From assembly GCA_022566265.1 (NCBI GenBank), contig JADFJG010000013.1:1-46510 (forward strand): 46,510 nucleotides of DNA. Direction: 5' to 3'. The position numbers and the translations under genes are program-made. Below the pieces are notes generated by a model. The model did not search any database, had not been told where the DNA came from, and saw nothing but the letters and a program-made list of their open reading frames with translations. This document shows positions 32,721 to 43,865 of the stretch, in pieces. The DNA is from Pseudomonadota bacterium (lineage in GTDB: Bacteria; Pseudomonadota; Alphaproteobacteria; SMXQ01). Position 1 is the stretch's first letter, and each line of letters begins with the position of its first letter.

Positions 32721-34061
32721 ATGGCAACGCCGTTGATGTCCATCCGCTCGGGCGTGCTCGAGGGTGATGTCCGCGTCCCGGGCGATAAGTCCATCTCCCA
32801 TCGCGCCCTGATACTCGGCGCCGTCGCCGTCGGCGAGACCGCGATCGACGGCCTGCTCGAAAGCGACGACGTGATGTGCACGGCGGCGGCGCTTGGCGCG
32901 CTTGGCGCCAGGATCGAGCGTGGCGATGACGGCGTCTACAGGGTACAAGGCGTCGGCGTCGGCGGCCTGGCGGCGCCCGGGACCGTGCTCGATATGGGCA
33001 ATTCCGGGACCGGCGCCCGGCTGCTGATCGGGCTCGTGGCGAGCCACCCCTTCACCTGCCATTTCACCGGCGATGCCTCGCTCAGGTCGCGGCCCATGGC
33101 CCGCGTCGCCACGCCGCTCAGGCGAATGGGCGCCAGGTTCGTCGCCTCGCCCGAGATGCGGCTGCCCCTTGCCGTTATCGGAACGGAAATGCCGGTGCCC
33201 ATTACCTACCGCCTGCCGGTGGCCTCGGCCCAGGTCAAATCGGCGATCCTGTTGGCCGGGCTCAACACTCCCGGCGTGACCACGGTGATCGAGCCGGCGC
33301 CGACGCGCGATCACAGTGAGATCATGCTCGGCCATTTCGGCGCCGAGGTAGGGGTCACGGAGACCGGCGAGGGCGGGCGCGTGATCACCCTTGCCGGGCA
33401 ACCCGAAATCTCCGGCCGCGAGATCAGCGTGCCGGGCGATCCCAGCTCCGCCGCCTTCCCCGCCGTCGCCGCCCTCCTGGTGCCGGGCTCCGATGTCGTG
33501 CTGCGCGGCATCGGCATCAACCCCCTGCGCGCCGGGATTTATGAGACGCTTCGGGAGATGGGCGCGGACATCGAATACCGGAACCGGCGCCTTATCGGCG
33601 GCGAACCCATCGCCGATATCGCCGTTAGCGCCGGTGCGCTTCGCGGCGTCGACGTGCCGCCCGACCGCGCCCCGGCGATGATCGACGAGTATCCCGTCCT
33701 GGCGATCGCCGCCGCCTGCGCCGAGGGCACCACCCGGCTCAACGGTCTTGGCGAACTCCGGGTCAAGGAGAGCGACAGGCTCAGCGCCATCGCCGAAGGG
33801 CTGGCGGCCTCGGGCGTCGAGGTCGAGGAAGGCGAGGACAGCCTGATCATCCAAGGCGCCGGCGGGCCGCCTCCAGGCGGCGGGCGGATCGAGAGCCAAC
33901 TGGATCACCGCATCGCCATGGCCTTCCTTATTCTCGGCATGGTGGCGGACAAACCGGTCCATATCGACGACGCCTCGGTGATCGACAGCTCCTTTCCGGG
34001 GTTCGCCGAGTTGATGAACGGGCTCGGCGCCGAAATCCGCGAGGAACCCGAGGCCGCATGA
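32721..34061 (+). CDS. aroA: 3-phosphoshikimate 1-carboxyvinyltransferase (start MATPLMSIRSG)
   Basis: VPGDKSISHRALILGA, MGNSGTGARLLIGL, RVKESDRLSAIA-type motifs. Confidence 0.97.
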   Translation: MATPLMSIRSGVLEGDVRVPGDKSISHRALILGAVAVGETAIDGLLESDDVMCTAAALGALGARIERGDDGVYRVQGVGVGGLAAPGTVLDMGNSGTGARLLIGLVASHPFTCHFTGDASLRSRPMARVATPLRRMGARFVASPEMRLPLAVIGTEMPVPITYRLPVASAQVKSAILLAGLNTPGVTTVIEPAPTRDHSEIMLGHFGAEVGVTETGEGGRVITLAGQPEISGREISVPGDPSSAAFPAVAALLVPGSDVVLRGIGINPLRAGIYETLREMGADIEYRNRRLIGGEPIADIAVSAGALRGVDVPPDRAPAMIDEYPVLAIAAACAEGTTRLNGLGELRVKESDRLSAIAEGLAASGVEVEEGEDSLIIQGAGGPPPGGGRIESQLDHRIAMAFLILGMVADKPVHIDDASVIDSSFPGFAELMNGLGAEIREEPEAA

Positions 34062-34121
34062 GAAAACCCTGCCGCGCCGCCGCCGCCATCGGCGACCGCC
34101 CCGGGCATCGCCGCCAGCGCC

Positions 34122-34175
34122 ATGATCGTCGGCATTGCCATGATCGTCGCCATTGCCATGATCGTCGCCATTGAC
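34122..34175 (+). repeat. 18-bp tandem repeat x3 over the cmk start
   Basis: ATGATCGTCGGCATTGCC/ATGATCGTCGCCATTGCC/ATGATCGTCGCCATTGAC. Confidence 0.95.
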
Positions 34176-34784
34176 GGACCGGCGGCGGCCGGCAAGGGCA
34201 CGCTGGCGCGGAGGCTTGCCGATCATTTCGGCCTGGCCTATCTCGATTCCGGCAAGCTCTACCGCGCCGTGGGCCTCAAGCTGTTGCGCCAGGGACTCGA
34301 TCCCGCCGACGCCGGAGCGGCGGCAAGGATCGCCCGGACGGTCGGCATCGGCGACCTCGATGAGGCGGGGCTCGATGACGAGGCGACGGCCAAGGCCGCC
34401 ACCCTCGTCGCCGCATACGTGGAAGTGCGTGAAGCGCTGCTCCTCGTCCAGCGGGACTTCGCCGCCCATCCGCCGGGAAACCGCCCGGGCGCGGTCATCG
34501 ACGGGCGCGACATCGGTACCGTGGTATGCCCCGACGCGGACCACAAATTGTTCGTCACCGCGAGCCTGGAAATCCGCGCCGCCCGGCGCCTTAATGAGTT
34601 GCTAGAACGTGGCGTGGAGAGTATACATAGCCGCGTTTTGCGGGACATGAAGGCTCGCGATGACCGTGATTCCGGGCGCGAGACGTCTCCGTTGGTGCCG
34701 GCCGGCGATGCCCACTTGCTGGACACCACCGGGCTTGACCCCGACGAGGCCTTTGCCGCCGCCCTTGCGTTGATCGAACGGTGA
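34158..34784 (+). CDS. cmk: (d)CMP kinase; canonical N-terminus MIVAIDGPAAAGKG at 34158, alternative in-frame ATGs at 34122 and 34140
   Basis: AIDGPAAAGKGTLARRLADHFGLAYLDSGKLYRAVG. Confidence 0.95.
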   Translation: MIVAIDGPAAAGKGTLARRLADHFGLAYLDSGKLYRAVGLKLLRQGLDPADAGAAARIARTVGIGDLDEAGLDDEATAKAATLVAAYVEVREALLLVQRDFAAHPPGNRPGAVIDGRDIGTVVCPDADHKLFVTASLEIRAARRLNELLERGVESIHSRVLRDMKARDDRDSGRETSPLVPAGDAHLLDTTGLDPDEAFAAALALIER

Positions 34785-34863
34785 TGGTGCGCCGCCCGCT
34801 CCGGCCGGCGGAGCGGCGGGAGCGGGTTGAAGTGATCCGGGCTCATGCTCGGTGGGAGAATTT

Positions 34864-34888
34864 ATGGTTATGAAAGTTAGGAGAGTTT

Positions 34889-34896
<8 letters not shown>
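34864..34896 (+). CDS. Candidate 10-codon leader ORF (MVMKVRRVYG*) overlapping the rpsA start
   Basis: GGGAG SD-like sequence upstream, ATG at 34864, TAA at 34894-34896 out of frame with the rpsA ATG at 34889. Confidence 0.4.
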
Positions 34897-36793
<1,897 letters not shown>

Positions 36794-36843
36794 GCGCCTT
36801 GGAGCCGGCGAGTTGACCGGGCGCCGCATCCGATCGGTTAGCC

Positions 36844-37764
36844 ATGTCGCTTGATGCCGATGCGTTGATCGACCGCAGAAGGCTGAAGAGGCGCCTCGCC
36901 CTGTGGCGGACGCTGGCGGTCCTCGCCCTCGTGACCGTGGTCGTCGTCGGCCTTGGCCGCTTCGCCGGCTTGCCGGGCGTCACGGAGGAGCGGCACGTCG
37001 CGCGCTTCACCCTCTCGGGCCTGATCCTGGATGACCGCGAGCGCGGCAAGGCGCTGGCCAAGATCGCGGCGAATTCGAACGTCGCCGCCCTGATCCTGCA
37101 CATCGACAGCCCCGGCGGCACCGTCTTCGGCGGCGAGGCGGTGTATCACAGCCTCCGCGAGATCGCCGAGAAGAAGCCGGTGGTGACGGTGATGGGAACG
37201 CTGGCGACCTCGGGCGGCTACATGGCGGCGCTGGCGACCGATTACATCTTCGCGCGGGAGGGCTCCATCACCGGCTCGATCGGCGTCGTCTTGCAGACCA
37301 CCGATATCACCGGGCTACTTGGCAAGCTCGGCATCACGGCGGAAGCCATCAAGAGCGGAGAATTGAAGGCCGTCCCTTCGCCCTTCGAGCCGCTTACCGA
37401 ACGGGGACGCCAAGTGACCCGGGAAGTGGTCATGGACATGTACGACATGTTCGTCGACCTGGTGGCGGAGCGGCGCAAGCTGCCGCGCGCCGAGGCGCTG
37501 GTGCTTTCCGATGGCCGCATTTACACCGGGCGCCAGGCGGTGGCGAATAAGCTGATCGACCAGATCGGCGGCGAAAAGGAGGCGCGGGAATGGCTGGAAA
37601 CACAACGCGACATCCCGAAATCCCTGCCGCTCCGTGACGTCAAGATCGAGCGGGAAGACGACAAATGGTACGATATCATCCGCCGCCTGGTTGGAAAAAC
37701 ATTGCTTTCTGAAAGACTTACCCTTGACGGACTGGTCTCTGTTTGGCACCCTGACGGTCGGTGA
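36844..37764 (+). CDS. sppA: Signal peptide peptidase SppA
   Basis: [52 protein letters not shown]. Confidence 0.94.
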   Translation: MSLDADALIDRRRLKRRLALWRTLAVLALVTVVVVGLGRFAGLPGVTEERHVARFTLSGLILDDRERGKALAKIAANSNVAALILHIDSPGGTVFGGEAVYHSLREIAEKKPVVTVMGTLATSGGYMAALATDYIFAREGSITGSIGVVLQTTDITGLLGKLGITAEAIKSGELKAVPSPFEPLTERGRQVTREVVMDMYDMFVDLVAERRKLPRAEALVLSDGRIYTGRQAVANKLIDQIGGEKEAREWLETQRDIPKSLPLRDVKIEREDDKWYDIIRRLVGKTLLSERLTLDGLVSVWHPDGR

Positions 37765-37840
37765 ACCAAGCTTCTCGCGGCCAACGCCCGTTTTGGGCGC
37801 CCCGGCCGTTTACAGGGGTCCAGACGGAGGAGGGCGGAAG

Positions 37841-38119
37841 ATGACGAAGTCGGAACTTATTATGCGTCTCGCCGAGAAGAACCCGCACCTTTACTACCGG
37901 GACGTGGAGCGGATCGTCAGCACGATTTTCGATGAGATCGCGGCGGCGCTGTCGCGCGGCGACAGGGTCGAGTTGCGTGGTTTCGGGGCGCTGTCGGTCA
38001 AGAAGAGGAACGCCCGGATCGGACGTAATCCGCGCACCGGCGAATCGGTGAATGTGGCGGAGAAGCACGTCCCGTTCTTCAAGACCGGCAAGCATCTGCG
38101 TCAGCGGCTGAACAGCTGA
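37841..38119 (+). CDS. ihfB: Integration host factor subunit beta
   Basis: [45 protein letters not shown]. Confidence 0.96.
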   Translation: MTKSELIMRLAEKNPHLYYRDVERIVSTIFDEIAAALSRGDRVELRGFGALSVKKRNARIGRNPRTGESVNVAEKHVPFFKTGKHLRQRLNS

Positions 38120-38165
38120 TCGGATAGGGCCGCCGGCGGCGCCGGAATATCGTCGGTGCGATGGC

Positions 38166-38534
38166 GTGAAGCTCCTTTTCTGGATACTCGGCATCCCCTT
38201 GATTGTCGCCATCGTCGCCTTCGCGACGTCCAATCGCGCGCCCGTGACCCTGGATTTGTGGCCGTTTCCTTTCGCCGTCGAGCCACCGGCCTACGCCGTC
38301 ATCTTCGGCGCCAGCTTCGTCGGCTTCCTCGCGGGTGGCGCTTACGCTTGGACTTCGGCGACCAAGAAGCGCCGGCGCGCCCGCGCCGATGGCCGCAGGA
38401 CGAAGTTCCTGGAACGGGAAAACGAGGACTTTCGCAGGCAACTCGCCGCCGCCGAGGTCCACCGTACGGGCACCGGGCCGGGCGCCGCCGAGGCGATGGA
38501 AGCGCGCCGCCTCGCCGCCGGGGATACCGACTGA
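38166..38534 (+). CDS. LapA-domain (DUF1049) membrane protein
   Basis: 122 aa, two TM segments, SNRAPVTLDLWPFPFAVEPPAYAVIFGASFVGFLAG. Confidence 0.85.
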   Translation: MKLLFWILGIPLIVAIVAFATSNRAPVTLDLWPFPFAVEPPAYAVIFGASFVGFLAGGAYAWTSATKKRRRARADGRRTKFLERENEDFRRQLAAAEVHRTGTGPGAAEAMEARRLAAGDTD

Positions 38535-38616
38535 GCGCCAAGCGCTCCCCCGAAGGCGGCCTGTTACGCGGCCGGCAACCGATATATAAAGTAAGACCTG
38601 GTTTGGAAACCGCATC

Positions 38617-39348
38617 TTGAACGAACCCCAAGCGCGCGCCGCCATCTTCTGCGCCATCGACACTTCGTCGCTGGATGACGCCGTCGGCCTGGCCCGGCGC
38701 CTGAACGGCGTCATCGGCGGCATCAAGCTCGGAAGCGAGTTCTACACCGCCAACGGCCCCGAGGGTGTCCGCGAGATCACCATTGCCGCCCCCGGTCAGC
38801 GCCTGTTCCTCGATCTCAAGTTCCATGACATCGCCAACACCGTGGCCGGATCGGTGCGCGCCGCTACCGCGCTTTCACCCTACATGTTGAATGTCCACGC
38901 TTCGGGCGGCGCGGTCATGTTGCGCGCCGCCGCCGAGGCGGCGGCGGGGGAGGCGGCGCGGCTGGGGATCGAACGCGCTTTGGTCATCGGCGTCACCGTG
39001 CTGACCAGCCTGGATGGGGATGACCTCGCGGCCGTCGGACAGCGCCTCCCGGTCGCCGATCAAGCGCTGCGCCTGGCCCTGCTGAGCCAGCAGAACGGAC
39101 TTGACGGCGTCGTCTGTTCGGCGCATGAGATCGTCGCGCTCAGGGCCCGGTGCGGCCCTGAATTCACCCTCGTGGTGCCGGGTATTCGCCCGTCCTGGGC
39201 CGAAACGAATGAACAAAAACGCATCATGGCTCCGGCGGAGGCGCTGGCGGCGGGCGCCGATTTCCTGGTCATCGGACGGCCGATCACCGCCGCTCCCGAT
39301 CCGGCCGAGGCGGCCCGGCGCATCGTCGCCGAGATCGCCGGAAGCTGA
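38617..39348 (+). CDS. pyrF: Orotidine 5'-phosphate decarboxylase (TTG start)
   Basis: LFLDLKFHDIANTVAGSVRA, VVPGIRPSW, FLVIGRPITAAPDP. Confidence 0.96.
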   Translation: MNEPQARAAIFCAIDTSSLDDAVGLARRLNGVIGGIKLGSEFYTANGPEGVREITIAAPGQRLFLDLKFHDIANTVAGSVRAATALSPYMLNVHASGGAVMLRAAAEAAAGEAARLGIERALVIGVTVLTSLDGDDLAAVGQRLPVADQALRLALLSQQNGLDGVVCSAHEIVALRARCGPEFTLVVPGIRPSWAETNEQKRIMAPAEALAAGADFLVIGRPITAAPDPAEAARRIVAEIAGS

Positions 39349-39357
39349 GGGTCGAAG

Positions 39358-40008
39358 ATGTCACTCGAGGCCAAGATCTGCGGCATTAATTCGCCCGACG
39401 CGCTCGAGGCCGCCGTCGATGGCGGCGCGCGCTACGTCGGCTTCGTCTTCTATGCCCCGTCGCCCCGTTTCATCACCCCCGTACAGGCGGTCATGATCGC
39501 CGCCCCCGCCCCCGCCGACGTGAAGAAGGTGGGGTTGTTCGTCGACGCCGAGGATGGCGCCATTCAGGAGACGCTCGACGCCTGCCCTCTCGATATGTTG
39601 CAGTTCCACGGCGCCGAAAGTCCCGAAAGGGTGATGGAGGCCAAGGAGACCTTCGGGCTTCCCGTCATCAAGGCGATCAAGCTCGCCGGTCCCGACGATC
39701 TGTTTGTCGCCGGAGATTACCTCGGAACCGCCGATATGCTGCTGTTCGACGCCCAGCCGCCCGACGACCTCGAAGGCGCCCTTCCCGGCGGCAACGCGCT
39801 GGCCTTCGATTGGGAACTGCTGTCGGGCGCCCAATGGCCGTGTCCGTGGCTGCTTTCGGGCGGCCTCAATACCGACAACCTCGCCGAGGCGGTCGAGATC
39901 ACCGGCGCCGCGATGGTCGACGTATCGTCCGGTGTCGAGGACGCGCCAGGGCACAAGGACCCGGAGCGGATCACCGCCTTTCTCGAAGCGGTGGCGAAGA
40001 TCGGATAA
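39358..40008 (+). CDS. trpF: Phosphoribosylanthranilate isomerase
   Basis: KICGINSPDALEAAVDGGARYVGFVF, LQFHGAESPE, LLSGGLNTDNLAEAV, VDVSSGVEDAPGHKDPERI. Confidence 0.96.
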   Translation: MSLEAKICGINSPDALEAAVDGGARYVGFVFYAPSPRFITPVQAVMIAAPAPADVKKVGLFVDAEDGAIQETLDACPLDMLQFHGAESPERVMEAKETFGLPVIKAIKLAGPDDLFVAGDYLGTADMLLFDAQPPDDLEGALPGGNALAFDWELLSGAQWPCPWLLSGGLNTDNLAEAVEITGAAMVDVSSGVEDAPGHKDPERITAFLEAVAKIG

Positions 40009-40095
40009 CGGGAATGGCCCCGAAGATGCCCGGCCAGGCGGCTACCGCCGCCGATAGCCTGGCACGGGGCCGGGAGCGGGTGGCCGGATGATGCG

Positions 40096-40347
40096 CTAAC
40101 CCGGATATTTCATGAAGGGAACGGAATTTACGGCGAGCAATGTTGGTCCAAGGCGGTGTGCGAAGCCGAAAGTCATAGCACCGCTATGGCTTGAGGTTTG
40201 GCGCGCCGATTTGGATAAACAGGGCCGGCGCAAAACCGTTCAGCGGACGAGGGTACAAAGCGTCGCTTTTCGCAAAACGAATCACGCCCTTGAAGTAAAA
40301 CAGTAAACACGCTCCGAGGGAGCGCCTTCATTAAATATTCGGGCTAG
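40096..40347. mobile_element. MITE-like element, 252 bp, with about 25-bp terminal inverted repeats
   Basis: Left CTAACCCGGATATTTCATGAAGGGA; reverse complement of right CTAGCCCGAATATTTAATGAAGGCG (21/25 identical). Confidence 0.8.
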
Positions 40348-40664
40348 TCGGGGACGTCGCCGAACAGCGCCTTCAGATACTTGTGCTGGAGATCGGCGAT
40401 GTGGCGCTGGAGATCGGCGAGGTCCTGGCCGATGCGCTCCGCCATCTCCAGATCCTGGTCGATATAAAGGTCTGTCGGTTCGGCCCACCTTTGGGTGAGG
40501 TGGATGAGGGCGCGGTAGGCGGCCCGCTGGTGGGGCCTCTCACCCCGGCCCAAATCCTCGACCTTGCCGAGAATGAATTCTACACTGTCCTGGGCAGCAA
40601 GCATGTTCGATATCCAGTGATTCGCGGTTGGGCCGTAGGCACGGCTATTTAAGTCCAGCCCCAA
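40344..40664 (-). CDS. Hypothetical helical protein (start possibly about 40600, MLAAQDSVEF)
   Basis: 106-aa ORF, amphipathic composition; stop codon lies in the right TIR of the 40096-40347 element. Confidence 0.6.
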   Translation of the reverse strand: MGLDLNSRAYGPTANHWISNMLAAQDSVEFILGKVEDLGRGERPHQRAAYRALIHLTQRWAEPTDLYIDQDLEMAERIGQDLADLQRHIADLQHKYLKALFGDVPD

Positions 40665-40822
40665 GATACCTATGAGTTGGTTAACAAGTCGTTCACGAAT
40701 TACTCATATTACCGACAAGGATTTTAGCGCCCATATCGCCGCGCCCCGGATCGAGAGAAGCCGGGACGGTGGGGCTTGGCCGCCGGTTGGCGGTGATTTC
40801 GGCGGCCGTTCCTTCGCCTGAA

Positions 40823-40865
40823 CGCCTTCGCCTGTCAGTCCACTTGGTGGCCTGGCAGGCGAAGC
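40823..40865. repeat. 43-nt palindromic repeat, copy 1
   Basis: CGCCTTCGCCTGTCAGTCCACTTGGTGGCCTGGCAGGCGAAGC; 40/43 identical to copy 2. Confidence 0.93.
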
Positions 40866-40870
40866 AAGCG

Positions 40871-41110
40871 TCAGTTCCAAAACCTTTTGTTTGCAAATGC
40901 CTTGCCCGAACCTGATTTGAAATATCTTTCGAGTTCGAGCGCATTGCTCTCCGTTTCCACGGCAACATAAGATTTCAAGGTGACGGGCAGGTAAGTCTTT
41001 GTTGAAATCACCTGACCTCGTTGATGTGACGTAATGCGCCGTCGAAGGTCGTTCGTCGACCCAACGTATTTATCGCCATTGCTCAATTGAAGAAAATAGA
41101 CGTACCACAT
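40871..41110 (-). CDS. GIY-YIG nuclease superfamily mini-protein (79 aa)
   Basis: MWYVYFLQLSNGDKYVGSTNDLRRRITSHQRGQV...ALELERYFKSGSGKAF. Confidence 0.9.
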   Translation of the reverse strand: MWYVYFLQLSNGDKYVGSTNDLRRRITSHQRGQVISTKTYLPVTLKSYVAVETESNALELERYFKSGSGKAFANKRFWN

Positions 41111-41120
41111 TGTCGTGACA

Positions 41121-41154
41121 GTCTCCCTACGCTCCTAAAGGAGCTTCGGGAGAC
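41121..41154. repeat. Nested hairpin immediately upstream of the GIY-YIG gene
   Basis: GTCTCCC...GGGAGAC enclosing GCTCCT/AGGAGC. Confidence 0.8.
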
Positions 41155-41168
41155 ACTCCTACGCCTAA

Positions 41169-41211
41169 TCGCCTTCGCGTGTCAGTCCACTGAGTGGCCT
41201 GGCAGGCGAAG
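41169..41211. repeat. 43-nt palindromic repeat, copy 2 (longer palindrome, about 41162-41223)
   Basis: CGCCTTCGCGTGTCAGTCCACTGAGTGGCCTGGCAGGCGAAGC; outer GCCT...AGGC pairing extends it. Confidence 0.93.
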
Positions 41212-41225
41212 CCGAAGGCGTAGGG

Positions 41226-41301
41226 TGGTGGAGCCGAGGGGGATCGAACCCCTGACCTCGACATTGCGAACGTCGCGCTCTCCCAACTGAGCTACGGCCC
41301 C
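41226..41301 (-). tRNA. tRNA-Ala(CGC)
   Basis: GGGGCCG...CGGCTCC-ACCA, anticodon loop TTCGCAA, GGTTCGATCCC T-arm. Confidence 0.97.
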
Positions 41302-41501
41302 GGTCATTTCGCTCGCGCACGCGGATAATGTGTGGTCGCGATCTTCCCTGTCAAGTTCCCCTGACGCGCTCCGGTCTCGCGCCCGCCCGATCAGCCATCG
41401 CCGAAACCCCGGACCGGCCGATTTCTCGTGCTTGCGCGCCGGCCGAGGGAACGGTAGTTTTGGCGACCGTGACGAGATAATCCCGAACCCGAGGCCGGCC
41501 G

Positions 41502-41789
41502 ATGCATTCCCTGCTGATAATCATCGACACCGTGATCGACCTTTATTTGTGGGTGGTGATCATCTGGGTGATCATGAGTTGGCTGATCTCGTTTCAAGTC
41601 GTCAACACCCAGAACCGGTTCGTCTATCTCGTCAGCGATTTCCTTCACCGCCTGACCGAGCCGGCGTTGCGTCCGATACGCCGGGTGACGCCCAATCTCG
41701 GCGGCATCGACCTTGCGCCGCTGGTCCTGATCCTCATTCTTTATTTCGTGCGCCTTCTCCTGCGAGAGTATTTGTTCCCCGCCCTGTGA
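41502..41789 (+). CDS. YggT family membrane protein
   Basis: LYLWVVIIWVIMSWLISF, LTEPALRPIRRVTPNLGGIDLAPLVLILILYFV. Confidence 0.93.
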   Translation: MHSLLIIIDTVIDLYLWVVIIWVIMSWLISFQVVNTQNRFVYLVSDFLHRLTEPALRPIRRVTPNLGGIDLAPLVLILILYFVRLLLREYLFPAL

Positions 41790-42142
41790 GCCCCGAGCAT
41801 AAAGCACCATCTTTCACCTCCAGCCCCGATGGCGTCTCGGTCGCGGTGCGCTTGACGCCGAAGGCGGCAAAGGATCGCATCGGCGACATCCGGGCTAGCG
41901 CCGATGGCAAGGAAGCGTTGAGGGTTTGGGTCACGCCGCCGCCCGAAAGCGGCAAGGCGAACGCGGCGCTGATCGCGCTGCTGGCCAAGGAATGGAAGAT
42001 GGCGAAAGGCGGCATGACCATCAAGACCGGGGCGCGGGGACGCAACAAGACCGTGTTCCTCGCCGGCGATCCGAAGGTGCTCATGGGCAAGCTCCGGGCC
42101 TGGAGCATGAGCCGGGCCCGGAGACGGAAGCAACATGGCTGA
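41786..42142 (+). CDS. DUF167/YggU family protein (GTG start overlapping the yggT stop, GTGA)
   Basis: [52 protein letters not shown]. Confidence 0.92.
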   Translation: MSPEHKAPSFTSSPDGVSVAVRLTPKAAKDRIGDIRASADGKEALRVWVTPPPESGKANAALIALLAKEWKMAKGGMTIKTGARGRNKTVFLAGDPKVLMGKLRAWSMSRARRRKQHG

Positions 42143-43019
42143 GGCGCGGATCATCGACGGCAAGGCCTTCGCCGCCAGGCTCAGGGCCGAGATCGCCGTC
42201 AAGGCCGAAGCGATCAAGGCCGGCCACGACATCGTTCCGGGCCTGGCGACGGTGCTGGTCGGCGAGAACCCGGCGAGCGAGATCTACGTGCGCGCCAAGT
42301 CCAAGGCCGCCAAGGCCGCCGGTATGCTGTCGTTTGCCCACAACCTGCCGGAAGAGACCCGCGAGGCCGAGTTGCTGGCGCTGATCGACCGTCTCAACGG
42401 TGACGACACGGTCAACGGCATCCTCGTGCAACTGCCCCTGCCCGGCCATATCTCCGCCCAGGCGGTGCTCGCCGCCGTCGACCCGGCCAAGGACGTCGAC
42501 GGATTTCACCCGATCAATGCCGGCAGGCTGATGACCGGCGCCGGCGGCGGCTTCGTTCCCTGCACCCCCCAAGGCTGCATGATGCTGCTGAAAAGCGTGC
42601 GCCGCGATCTCACCGGCCTCAAGGCCCTGGTGGCGGGACGCTCGAACATCGTCGGCAAGCCGATGGCGAGCCTGTTGCTGGGGGAGAACTGCACCGTCAC
42701 CATGGCCCATTCGCGCACCCGGGACCTGGCCGAAGAGTGTCGCCAGGCCGACATCCTGATCGCCGCCGTCGGCCGGCCCCGACTGATCAAGGGCGCGTGG
42801 ATCAAGCCCGGCGCCACGGTGATCGATGTCGGCTTCAGCCGCATCGAGAGCGCGCGGGGCGAGACGCTCCTCGTCGGCGACGTCCAATTCGCCGAGGCCG
42901 TCAAGGTCGCCGGCGCCATCACCCCGGTGCCCGGCGGGGTCGGGCCGATGACCATCGCCTGCCTGTTGCGCAACACCCTGATCGCCGCCTGCCGCCAGTC
43001 CGGCGTCGAGGCGCCCTGA
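42135..43019 (+). CDS. folD: Bifunctional methylenetetrahydrofolate dehydrogenase/cyclohydrolase
   Basis: [62 protein letters not shown]. Confidence 0.97.
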   Translation: MAEARIIDGKAFAARLRAEIAVKAEAIKAGHDIVPGLATVLVGENPASEIYVRAKSKAAKAAGMLSFAHNLPEETREAELLALIDRLNGDDTVNGILVQLPLPGHISAQAVLAAVDPAKDVDGFHPINAGRLMTGAGGGFVPCTPQGCMMLLKSVRRDLTGLKALVAGRSNIVGKPMASLLLGENCTVTMAHSRTRDLAEECRQADILIAAVGRPRLIKGAWIKPGATVIDVGFSRIESARGETLLVGDVQFAEAVKVAGAITPVPGGVGPMTIACLLRNTLIAACRQSGVEAP

Positions 43020-43071
43020 GGGCCGGGGGTGGCGGCTTACCAAGGAGTGACCCCATGGACGTATCCGGATT

Positions 43072-43767
43072 ATGAGCGGCAGCCTAGGCGCCCTGGCGTT
43101 GGCTGCCCTCGTCTTCGTTGGCGGGCACTTCGTCCTCTCGAGCGCCCCGGTGCGCGGCGCCCTCATCGCGCGCCTCGGCAGGGTCCCCTTCACCGGCCTT
43201 TACGCGGTCTTCGCCGGCGCCACGTTCACTTGGCTGGTCATCGCTTATGGCGGCGCCCCTTTCACCGAGCTGTGGGGCGATCCCGGCTGGGCGCGTTATC
43301 CGGTGCTCCTTGTCATGCCTTTCGCCGCCATCCTCGTGGTCTGCGGTGTGCTGACGCCCAATCCGACCGGCTTGCTGGGCGAACAGGCGCGGGCGCGGGA
43401 CGATCCGGCGCCCGGCATCTTCAAGGTCACCCGCCATCCCGTGATGTCGGCCATCGCCTTGTGGGCGGCGGGGCATCTGATCGCCAACGGCGATGGCGCC
43501 TCGCTCATCTTCTTCGGCGCCATTCTAGTCCTCGCCCTCGGCGGCGTGGCCCACATGGAGGCGCGTTGGCGCGCCAAAGGCGATCCAGGCTGGCACCGTG
43601 TCGTCGCCGCGACCTCGGTGATGCCCTTCGCCGCCGCCTGGGAGGGGCGCGCCAGGATCGGCCTCGCCGAGATCGGCTGGGGACGCATGGCGCTTGGCCT
43701 CGGGCTCTATTTCGTCCTTCTGTTCGGCCACCAATGGGCGATCGGCGCCAGCCCCGGGCCTCTTTAG
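43072..43767 (+). CDS. NnrU family protein
   Basis: GHFVLSSAPVRGALIARLGRVPFTGLYAVFA; polytopic; VTRHPVMSAIALWAAGHLIANGD. Confidence 0.9.
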   Translation: MSGSLGALALAALVFVGGHFVLSSAPVRGALIARLGRVPFTGLYAVFAGATFTWLVIAYGGAPFTELWGDPGWARYPVLLVMPFAAILVVCGVLTPNPTGLLGEQARARDDPAPGIFKVTRHPVMSAIALWAAGHLIANGDGASLIFFGAILVLALGGVAHMEARWRAKGDPGWHRVVAATSVMPFAAAWEGRARIGLAEIGWGRMALGLGLYFVLLFGHQWAIGASPGPL

Positions 43768-43791
43768 CGGCCCGGCAGGGCCGTCAGGCCA

Positions 43792-43857
43792 CTAAGATTA
43801 ATCCCTTGATCTTAGTTACCTGAGGACCTATATTAAGATCAATCAACTGATCTTAAT
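43792..43857 (+). promoter_or_regulatory. Two palindromic operator-like sites (43792-43815, 43832-43857) overlapping a sigma70-like promoter
   Basis: CTAAGATTAATCCCTTGATCTTAG and ATTAAGATCAATCAACTGATCTTAAT; TTGATC-N17-TATATT at 43806-43834. Confidence 0.8.
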
Positions 43858-43865
43858 AGCCTAAC

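Noticed and set aside
40112-40306. 64-aa ORF inside the 252-bp TIR element
   Set aside because: Lies wholly within a MITE-like repeat; probably an incidental frame rather than a protein gene.
40693-40968. 91-aa minus-strand ORF overlapping the GIY-YIG gene's 3' end
   Set aside because: Reads through the palindromic repeat in another frame; low-complexity translation.
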